Of a stretch of 6,680 nucleotides of DNA, positions 1 to 5,179 are shown piece by piece (positions within the stretch are counted from its first letter, which is position 1; each line of letters starts with the position of its first letter). The notes under the pieces were generated by a model that worked only from the letters and a program-made list of their open reading frames with translations, did no database searches and was not told the origin of the DNA. The stretch spans positions 1 to 6,680 of the forward strand of contig JAJDES010000351.1 in the NCBI GenBank assembly GCA_029259675.1, read 5' to 3'. This stretch comes from Planctomycetota bacterium (lineage in GTDB: Bacteria; Planctomycetota; UBA1135; GCA-002686595). A program made the position numbers and the translations under genes.

Positions 1-191
1 CCGTCGCGGGCGGGCTCGAGTGGGAAGTAGACCGGATCGCCAAAGATTTGCACGAAGGCGCTTTGGCTGATCAGATCGCGCTCATTGCTGGCGGCCCCAA
101 ACTCATCCTCGTGGGCATAGCCCGAGACGGGTAGAGCCAGCAGCGCCATGAGCAGGGCGCGGACGAAGTGGCGGGGGCGATGCTGGGTCAT
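1..191 (-). CDS. Exported protein of unknown function, N-terminal fragment
   Basis: The minus strand reads open from an ATG at 191 to the window edge, giving 63 residues before the sequence ends. The protein begins MTQHRPRHFVRALLMALLAL, a positively charged n-region followed by a hydrophobic core. PVSGYA comes next, so a signal peptidase I cut after the Ala at residue 26 (GYA before HEDEF) is likely. No lipobox Cys is present. The visible mature part (for example SQSAFVQIFGDPVYFPLEP) is too short to assign a family. A second in-frame ATG at 221 would add ten residues (MRSDKVIHPG). The start at 191 is preferred because it gives a compact signal peptide; neither has a clear Shine-Dalgarno. About 540 bases separate it from the next gene upstream, so it probably has its own promoter. 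The signal peptide is well supported; the function is unknown. Confidence 0.72.
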   Translation of the reverse strand, partial: MTQHRPRHFVRALLMALLALPVSGYAHEDEFGAASNERDLISQSAFVQIFGDPVYFPLEPARD

Positions 192-728
192 GCCTGGGTG
201 AATAACTTTATCGCTTCGCATTCGAACGAAGGATGGCGCGGGTTGCTTGGATGATGGCTGCAAGTTGTCTTTCCATTGGGCGCATGCCTTGCTGCTGCAA
301 GTCGCTCCGCGCGGGGGCTCAATCAAACTTGGCGCATGTAAGAGAGAGCAAGTCCGCCAACTGTTCGCACAAAATAATTTTGGGATTCCGCGCTTGGAGC
401 GGCCTGGCCAGCTGCCTCAGGACGAGTCGCCGGCCCGGCAAGGACACCCCGAAGAGTACCCCACTGCTCAAAAACGAACAACGCGAGCTTCATTAAGCGG
501 GACGGGTCGGGCCGCTGGATGAGGGAAGAGGCCATTCACGTCGCCGCATCTGGCCCGCAGGGCACCTCCCAAGCTTCCTGCTCGGCCGAGCGCCAAAATT
601 CCCGAGCAGCCCGTGGGTGCCTGCGCTCTCCGAAATCCCCATTTGAGTACGGACCGATTCGAGACCCGCACTTGTTCACAGCCAGCACGCCGAACCGCTG
701 CCCTAACAAACTGAGCGCGCCGCCCTGT
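192..728. other. Intergenic region without a convincing gene
   Basis: This gap lies between the end of the 243-residue gene and the start of the partial exported gene. Short open frames exist on both strands, but none has a recognisable signal peptide, motif or ribosome binding site, and they overlap one another as expected of GC-rich noncoding DNA. It contains the stem-loop at 557-624 and a 9-base direct repeat, gctgcaagt, at 257-265 and 294-302. The promoter of the partial gene should lie in the low-coordinate half, but I could not pick out a reliable -35/-10 pair. Confidence 0.6.
557..624 (-). other. Imperfect stem-loop downstream of the 243-residue gene
   Basis: Two nested inverted repeats are visible. 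The outer one pairs 557-559 plus 561-566 (ggcacc) with 616-624 (ggtgcc then tgc), with one bulged base. The inner one pairs 578-585 (ctgctcgg) perfectly with 602-609 (ccgagcag) around a 16-base loop. It begins about 105 bases past the stop codon of the minus-strand gene ending at 729. It could stop transcription or protect the 3' end of the mRNA. No T-tract follows it on the minus strand, so it is not a canonical intrinsic terminator. A competing palindrome, ctcggccgag, at 581-590 could fold instead. Confidence 0.35.
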
Positions 729-1460
729 TCACCCTCGCTGGTTGCTGAGGATTTCCGCCAGTTCGTGCTCGTCTGAAGCAAAGCGAGAAATCCATTTCGC
801 CGCCGCCTCAATCAACTCCAACCGACCCTGCAATTGGAGCGCTTGGCCACCAACCGCACGGGCCTCGGACACGGATTCCGCTCCAAAGGGAACCGTGCCC
901 TTTTGCTGCGCACGCTCCAACTCGAAGGCGGCGCGGCTGCGATCCAATTGTTCGGGCAGCTGCGGCGTTGCGAAGTAAAACTCGATCGAATCCAAGGCCG
1001 GCGGCAAACCGGAGGCATCCAGCTTGGCGGGCAAGATGGCGACCACGTGGCCCGAAAGCTCGCCTTGGTTGATTCGCTCGAGGGGCATGTCGCCACCCAT
1101 CAGGACGGGTTCCTGTGTCTGGCGCGGGTGCACCATGCTGGGCTCCACTAACAGCACAACCAGCCAGCCTCCGCTCACATACGGATTCTCGGCGCTCCAA
1201 TCGTGGCGATAGCCGCTCTTCAATCGAAAGGGTGTGGCGGCGACCACTCCGTACACGCCGCCGCCCATTGAGTCCGCACCCGGCTGGTGGCCTGGATTGG
1301 ATGGGAGCTCCAGCGCAGAACTCTCGGCCGAATTCGCCAGAGCCCCGCTGCCCTCCTGCTGCGTTTGCGCAGCACCTTCCCGGCGCTGCAAGGTTCCGAC
1401 GGCCAACGCCACCAAGCCCAAGCTGAAGAGCGTTCCCAATGCAATCGTGCGAAGTTTCAT
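729..1460 (-). CDS. Membrane-anchored or secreted protein of unknown function (243 aa)
   Basis: The frame runs from an ATG at 1460 to a TGA at 729-731. Residues 1-4 (MKLR) are charged and residues 5-23 are hydrophobic (IALGTLFSLGLVALAVGTL), followed by QRRE. This looks like an N-terminal membrane anchor or signal peptide placing the rest outside the inner membrane. Residues 25-65 are a Gln/Ser/Ala-rich linker. Residues 69-165 alternate hydrophobic and polar residues like a compact beta-rich domain, with GGWLVVLLVEPSMVHPRQ and VVAILPAKL as the most strand-like parts. Residues 168-243 are Glu/Ala/Gln-rich and probably helical. I do not recognise a family and see no catalytic motif. It lies 116 bases downstream of the secreted hydrolase on the same strand and could share its transcript; a functional link is only inferred. 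No Shine-Dalgarno precedes the ATG. The signal and length make it a believable gene. Confidence 0.8.
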   Translation of the reverse strand: MKLRTIALGTLFSLGLVALAVGTLQRREGAAQTQQEGSGALANSAESSALELPSNPGHQPGADSMGGGVYGVVAATPFRLKSGYRHDWSAENPYVSGGWLVVLLVEPSMVHPRQTQEPVLMGGDMPLERINQGELSGHVVAILPAKLDASGLPPALDSIEFYFATPQLPEQLDRSRAAFELERAQQKGTVPFGAESVSEARAVGGQALQLQGRLELIEAAAKWISRFASDEHELAEILSNQRG

Positions 1461-1576
1461 AGTTTCGTTTCTAAGTCCGTCAGAAATGGTTCCGTCCAGT
1501 GCTGTCCGCTGCGGCGCTCAGTTGAGTCCCTGACTTGCCGCGCATTCGTCGCCGAGTTGAGCGATTCCGCGCCCAT

Positions 1577-3778
1577 TCACTCCTTGGTCAGCATCAGGTC
1601 ATCCAACCCAATGCGCCCGAAGCGCGAGCCGAAGCTTTGCCCGAAGAACAGGCCCACGGATTCAACTTGCGACAAATCCAAAGCGGACTCGTCGCGCTGG
1701 AAATCGGTCAAGCGGATCCGAATGGTTTCAAACTCATTGCTCCAGCCGGAGCCCGAACCACAGCTCGAGCGCGGGTAGGGTTCCTCGAGACCCGGCCCAA
1801 AGGCTCCCGTGTGAATGCGCTGGGAGTTTCCATTTTCATCCGACAGCCCAATCGTGAAGGTCAAAGGCGCATCGGCGGAACTGGTCAAAAAGTCGCGTGT
1901 CACCTGACAGGCTCGCATGGACAGAAAGTCGTACTGCGTCAGGTCGCGCTCGCCCTCCGGCAATTCGAAGATCAAGGACTGCCCGTCGGTTGACCATTGA
2001 AAGACGCACCCGCGCGTGTCATCCCCGGGGCCGCCGTAGGTCATACCATTCATGCTGTCGCTCGCGATATCGGAAAAGTTGCTGTTGCCGTCGTCCAAGC
2101 GCCCCTCCGCATACTCGTCAACTGTCGAGAGCAGCGCGCCGCCCGAACTGGAGACCGCCGCAGAGAATTCCGATTGAAAATCGTCGATGACAAAGTCAGC
2201 GGGACCGACTCCAGGTCGGTAGGTCAGGTCCACCACCGCGCAAGCATTGTCGAGCGGAGCCGTCGGCGGATGAAAGCTTTCGTAGTCGCGCCAAAAGTAA
2301 TCTTCGCCCGCCTGCTGCCCGCGCACGAAGTACTGCACCATCGGCATCATGTAACCCTTCATGATGCGATGGGTTTCATTGCGGCCCACTTGACAGGGAC
2401 CACTGGCGACCAGTGAACCGCCCCCGTTGTGAAAGGCCCCGTGACCGGCTCCGTGCAAGTAAACCGACATGCGCGTTCCGTCCGCCCGATCGTGCAAATG
2501 AAAGGTTTGGCACAAGTTGCAACTTGCGCAGCCGTTAACATCCCCATCCGCGCCGCCCGTCCACAGGTTGTAATTGACATCGTGCGGATTGGTTTGATTC
2601 GGACCTTGAAAGTCCGTGGGCGCGATACTCGAGAGCAACACGATGTCCTCATGCGTGTACTCCGTCGGTGAGTAGTTTCCGGTAAGAATCCGATCGTAGG
2701 CGCGCACGATGCCCTCCGCTCCGCGACTGTGTCCGAACCAAACCATGCGCGAGGAATTGATGTGACCATTCAAGACACCTCCGGCGATCGTAGCCTGGTG
2801 CTTCAAGATCGCATCGGTGTGGGTCATCGTCGTCAGCGATGCCGAATTGATCCCCGGCCCCGTATTGTTCTGATGGCTCATCACGATGAAGCCATAGGAA
2901 GCCAGGTGAAAGCCCAGGTGGTCGTACCAACGGTAGTTGTGACCGTTGCCGTGACTGATCACAACCAACGGCAGTTGGCCCATGCTCGCGATGTTCGTCG
3001 GATAGAAAGTGTTCTCCGATCGAAAGGCCGCCTGCGGGCCATCGGGAACGGAGTAATCAATCTCCGTCACATCCAGTGGTCCGGCTTGGATCGGATCGCG
3101 GACGACATAGAGCCCCGGCCGGTCCCCGTTCTTGGCCGCGCCGTCAATCACATCGCCCGGGGAAAGGGTTCCGCTCTGGTCCACGTCCAGGACGATGTCG
3201 TAGGCCACTCCAAAGCCCGTGCCCGCGTCACCCGACAAACTGCCCTCGTCCACCAGGAAGATGTTTTGGGCAATGCTGCCGCCGCTGAGCACGATCGATT
3301 GGGATGCGCCGCGAACATCCGTCAGCGCGGGCTGTGCAACCCACGCCCGTGCACTTTTGGCCTCGACCACAAACAAATCGTGGGGTCCGTCCGGAATGCC
3401 CTCCCGGGTTTGCGGATCGAAAGCTACGCGCAAGTTTTCGCCGGCGTGGAAACTGCGCACGTATTGAAAGTGGGGATATTCGGGCAAGCTCTCGCCCGCC
3501 AGTTCCCGCCGCAACAATCCGGGGATGCCCTTGGCGCTGCGCCCTAGCAAGCTTCCGTCAGCAAGTTCGCCCGGATCCGCGCCCGGCGCAAAACCGAAAC
3601 TTCCACCGCCGCTGGAACCGGCCAAGCTTTCCTGGGCCGCGGGCCGCGCTGATAACCCCCAAGCCAACAGACATGCGCAAGAGGCTGCCTTTGTCAGGGC
3701 AGCGAAACGAATACGTGTGGATGCGGCTCTGTGCGCACTGGGTACACCGGTGTTCGGCGCGTCTGTCACTCGGACCAT
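1577..3778 (-). CDS. Secreted multidomain alpha/beta hydrolase (serine esterase/lipase-like)
   Basis: A 733-residue exported serine hydrolase, probably an esterase; the substrate is unknown. Residues 1-49 are a long signal peptide with hydrophobic core ASCACLLAWGLSA, likely cut near RPAAQ. Residues 100-250 are beta-rich and carry an EF-hand-like loop, DVDQSGTLSPGD (198-209), with acidic or hydroxyl residues at the calcium positions. The alpha/beta-hydrolase core spans about 268-490: LVVISHGNG (271-279) gives the oxyanion-hole HG, GHSRGAEG (349-356) holds the nucleophile Ser351, TGGADGDV (407-414) likely supplies the acid Asp411 or Asp413, and GAGHGAFH (443-450) the His446. GHSRGxEG is known from bacterial secreted hydrolases related to the chlorophyllase/PETase-like group. 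Residues 528-733 (VIDDFQ to GLDDLML) resemble a CIA30/carbohydrate-binding-like beta-sandwich. The ATG at 3778 is the only Met before the signal core. The triad is well supported; the substrate-binding role of the C-terminal domain is inferred. Confidence 0.9.
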   Translation of the reverse strand: MVRVTDAPNTGVPSAHRAASTRIRFAALTKAASCACLLAWGLSARPAAQESLAGSSGGGSFGFAPGADPGELADGSLLGRSAKGIPGLLRRELAGESLPEYPHFQYVRSFHAGENLRVAFDPQTREGIPDGPHDLFVVEAKSARAWVAQPALTDVRGASQSIVLSGGSIAQNIFLVDEGSLSGDAGTGFGVAYDIVLDVDQSGTLSPGDVIDGAAKNGDRPGLYVVRDPIQAGPLDVTEIDYSVPDGPQAAFRSENTFYPTNIASMGQLPLVVISHGNGHNYRWYDHLGFHLASYGFIVMSHQNNTGPGINSASLTTMTHTDAILKHQATIAGGVLNGHINSSRMVWFGHSRGAEGIVRAYDRILTGNYSPTEYTHEDIVLLSSIAPTDFQGPNQTNPHDVNYNLWTGGADGDVNGCASCNLCQTFHLHDRADGTRMSVYLHGAGHGAFHNGGGSLVASGPCQVGRNETHRIMKGYMMPMVQYFVRGQQAGEDYFWRDYESFHPPTAPLDNACAVVDLTYRPGVGPADFVIDDFQSEFSAAVSSSGGALLSTVDEYAEGRLDDGNSNFSDIASDSMNGMTYGGPGDDTRGCVFQWSTDGQSLIFELPEGERDLTQYDFLSMRACQVTRDFLTSSADAPLTFTIGLSDENGNSQRIHTGAFGPGLEEPYPRSSCGSGSGWSNEFETIRIRLTDFQRDESALDLSQVESVGLFFGQSFGSRFGRIGLDDLMLTKE

Positions 3779-3984
3779 GGCGTTCGGGAGGGGCGGTTGG
3801 AGATGGGATGAAGCGAGACTGAGGCGGACACGTTGGCGAATTCAATCACAGCTTTGCGGAGCCCCGTGCTGCGAGGGAACTCCCCCGCCTCAGGCTCACC
3901 GGCTGCAAGGAATGAATCCCTCGTGCTTTGAATTTTGAGGAAACCGAGCTTGGGGACTCCGGCGGGCGAACTCCCGTCGATCCA

Positions 3985-4048
3985 CGCAGGCTTCGCAGCA
4001 TGGCTTTCCCGCATGGAAATCCTGTATGAAAACCCTGCATGGATCCAC
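3985..4048. repeat. Cluster of 13-base tandem repeats
   Basis: Four consecutive 13-base units can be aligned: agcatggctttcc (3997-4009), cgcatggaaatcc (4010-4022), tgtatgaaaaccc (4023-4035) and tgcatggatccac (4036-4048). A degenerate, one-base-shorter copy, cgcaggcttcgc, precedes them at 3985-3996. The GCATGG core is exact in three of the four full units; the rest has diverged. The block is 207-270 bases upstream of the hydrolase start codon. It could be a decayed minisatellite, part of a dispersed intergenic repeat, or a row of protein-binding sites. Unit length and spacing do not fit a CRISPR array. Confidence 0.6.
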
Positions 4049-4082
4049 GCCGGCGAGCCCGATTGTTCGCCTGCGCGTGTCC

Positions 4083-4102
4083 CGCACGGCAAGGCCGTAG
4101 CG
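4083..4102. repeat. Short hairpin
   Basis: The arms acggc (4086-4090) and gccgt (4094-4098) are perfectly complementary around the three-base loop aag. A further three pairs, cgc (4083-4085) with gcg (4100-4102), extend the stem across one bulged a. No T-rich tract follows on either strand, so it is not called a terminator. It may be part of a structured element together with its neighbours. Confidence 0.35.
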
Positions 4103-4124
4103 ATTCGCGGCGACCGACCATACC

Positions 4125-4229
4125 CGAATTGGAATTCGTCGAATGGGTTAGGGACAAAATCAAGGCAAGTGGGACGGGTTGGGTTCGCTCGGGCTCTTCG
4201 CCCCGCCATCCTAACCCAATCCCAATTCG
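4125..4229. repeat. Two-part inverted repeat, with a palindrome in its left arm
   Basis: The outer arms cgaattgg (4125-4132) and ccaattcg (4222-4229) are perfect 8-base complements. The inner arms tgggttagg (4144-4152) and cctaaccca (4210-4218) are perfect 9-base complements. The left arm has a few extra bases between its two blocks compared with the right arm. The left arm also starts with the near-perfect palindrome cgaattggaattcg (4125-4138; six-base arms, two-base spacer). The loop is 57 bases. This could be a small non-autonomous element, an RNA fold at the 3' end of the lipoprotein transcript, or a regulator site. No coding region or target-site duplication supports an insertion sequence. 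Confidence 0.45.
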
Positions 4230-4442
4230 AGCACGGACAGCCTGCAATCGGCCCCTGGACACCGCTTACCTACTTCACTTTGTTTGGTCCGCAAAGCTCG
4301 TCACGCTGCGCGCCCTGAGACTCACGCATCTGTGACCACGGGCGATTTGCACCCGAACTTTCCATTCAGCGTTTCCATTGAGCTTGAGTTGGGACGGGCC
4401 TCGGCTACAGCACCAGGCACAAAACCTGCCACAGAATGCAGC

Positions 4443-5012
4443 TCACAGATCGTCATCCATGAAGTCGAGGAACAAGAAGCCCGCGATGAAATCGACCACT
4501 TCCAGGGCATCGAAACCAACGTCGACGCCGACCATGGCAACCTGCGCTCCGAGCCCAATCTCGGCCGCGCCGTAGTGCACCCCCCCCGAGTCTTCAGCCG
4601 TCAGGTCCGCCGGACCGACCTCAATGCCGCCGTTGGTGTCAAAACCAACCGGCAAGTTGAGAGCCCTGCGACCGCGCGGGCCGGGCAAGCCCACATAAAG
4701 GCTTGTGTAGCCACCGACAAATACATCCGCCAATTCCGTTGCGCGCACACCGACGGCCAATCCGGGACCCACACGCACGCGGGCCCGAACAATGTCCAAG
4801 AGGTCGAAGATGCGATTGGGCAGGTAGCACAGGATGGCCCCTATAACGCTGCCGCCGTCATCCTCCAGCTGCGCCTCTCCATCCTCCGATCGGCCCGTGT
4901 GGGACGCGTACTCAAAATCGGCGCGAGCCGGCCCGGCGCAGGAAACCAAACTAATTAGGGCGCACACGCACAGAACTTGGCGCATTGACGGCAATTGAAT
5001 CGGCTGAATCAT
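4443..5012 (-). CDS. Small lipoprotein of unknown function (about 189 aa)
   Basis: The protein ends at a TGA at 4443-4445. The start is uncertain: in-frame ATGs lie at 5024, 5012 and 4985, and the frame stays open to 5165. The start at 5012 is chosen because it gives a normal-length lipoprotein signal. The core VLCVCALISLVS is followed by Cys25, with L-V-S-C matching the canonical lipobox, so the mature protein is probably lipid-anchored. After a polar, acidic linker (residues 26-54), residues 63-115 form a strongly patterned core: YLPNRIFDLLDIVRARVRVG, then RATELADVFVGGYTSLYVGL and PGPRGR. A second hydrophobic stretch (VAMVGVDVGFDALEVVDFIA) leads to an acidic end, DFMDDDL. I do not recognise a named domain; it resembles small uncharacterised envelope lipoproteins. 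A run of eight G residues (4580-4587) lies within the gene. It sits 167 bases downstream of the TPR gene. No Shine-Dalgarno is visible at any candidate start. Confidence 0.78.
   Translation of the reverse strand: MIQPIQLPSMRQVLCVCALISLVSCAGPARADFEYASHTGRSEDGEAQLEDDGGSVIGAILCYLPNRIFDLLDIVRARVRVGPGLAVGVRATELADVFVGGYTSLYVGLPGPRGRRALNLPVGFDTNGGIEVGPADLTAEDSGGVHYGAAEIGLGAQVAMVGVDVGFDALEVVDFIAGFLFLDFMDDDL
4580..4587 (-). repeat. Homopolymer tract of eight G (minus strand) inside the lipoprotein gene
   Basis: The + strand shows eight consecutive C residues, read as eight G on the coding strand. The tract spans the codons for Ser-Gly-Gly-Val, just before HYGAAEIG. Tracts of this length are prone to slippage during replication and to sequencing error. 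The reading frame on both sides gives a coherent protein, so the length shown here appears to be the in-frame state. Confidence 0.6.
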
Positions 5013-5179
5013 GTGATTTTGCATGGGTTCACGACTTCGTGGAACGCAGCCTAGCTTCCGCTGACGGCTTTCGAAACATCGTCCGGGGCCCAAGGCTAGT
5101 GATGGGAATCCCGTCAACCGCCACGATGGCTCCCTGTGCAAAGCCTCAAGTCGGTGGCCACACACGGGACGCTTGCCGG
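5013..5179. other. Gap between TPR gene and lipoprotein gene
   Basis: These 167 bases separate the TPR gene stop from the chosen lipoprotein start. The lipoprotein frame stays open through most of the gap up to 5165, but the translated stretch (beginning MCGHRLEALH) is rich in Arg, Pro and Gly with no signal character, so it is probably untranslated leader. No T-tract hairpin that would terminate the TPR transcript is visible. Confidence 0.5.

Larger units (their letters stand above)
3779..4442. other. Intergenic region with repeats, no convincing gene
   Basis: This 664-base gap separates the lipoprotein gene from the secreted hydrolase gene. It must hold the 3' end of the first transcript and the promoter of the second, but I cannot identify a convincing promoter or intrinsic terminator. 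It contains a cluster of 13-base tandem repeats (3985-4048), a hairpin (4083-4102), a palindrome (4125-4138) inside a larger inverted repeat (4125-4229), and a 7-base inverted repeat cgaggga/tccctcg at 3872-3878 and 3917-3923. A minus-strand open frame from 4209 to 3766 crosses it, but looks accidental: it translates straight through the tandem repeat, whose period is not a multiple of three, and runs 13 bases into the hydrolase gene. Confidence 0.6.

Noticed and set aside
233..522. Two overlapping + strand frames of 87 and 91 residues in the first gap
   Set aside because: They overlap in different frames, lack recognisable sequence features, and have no convincing start signal. Neither can be supported from sequence alone.
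323..535. Minus-strand 70-residue frame in the first gap
   Set aside because: It looked like a possible small protein, but there is no signal peptide, domain or start context, and two other frames are equally open there.
1287..1993. Two overlapping + strand open frames (163 and 152 residues) across the hydrolase end and the 243-residue gene
   Set aside because: They are antisense to two better-supported minus-strand genes and are rich in Arg, Pro and Ser in the way shadow frames are.
2729..3547. 272-residue open frame on the + strand, antisense to the hydrolase
   Set aside because: The opposite strand has a clear catalytic-motif protein across the same bases. Long antisense frames are common in GC-rich genes, and this one shows no recognisable motif or signal.
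3985..4048. Possible CRISPR array
   Set aside because: The repeats are contiguous 13-base units without spacers and are poorly conserved.
3766..4209. Minus-strand 147-residue open frame upstream of the hydrolase
   Set aside because: It translates through the 13-base tandem repeat and inverted repeat, has no signal, motif or ribosome binding site, and overlaps the hydrolase start. A spurious frame in repeat-bearing DNA is more likely.
4125..4229. Terminal inverted repeats of an insertion sequence
   Set aside because: The interior is only 57 bases, there is no transposase, and no target-site duplication was found.
4394..4442. Intrinsic terminator just after the lipoprotein gene
   Set aside because: The only nearby fold (ggca/tgcc around a T-rich loop) is four base pairs long and lacks a trailing T-tract.
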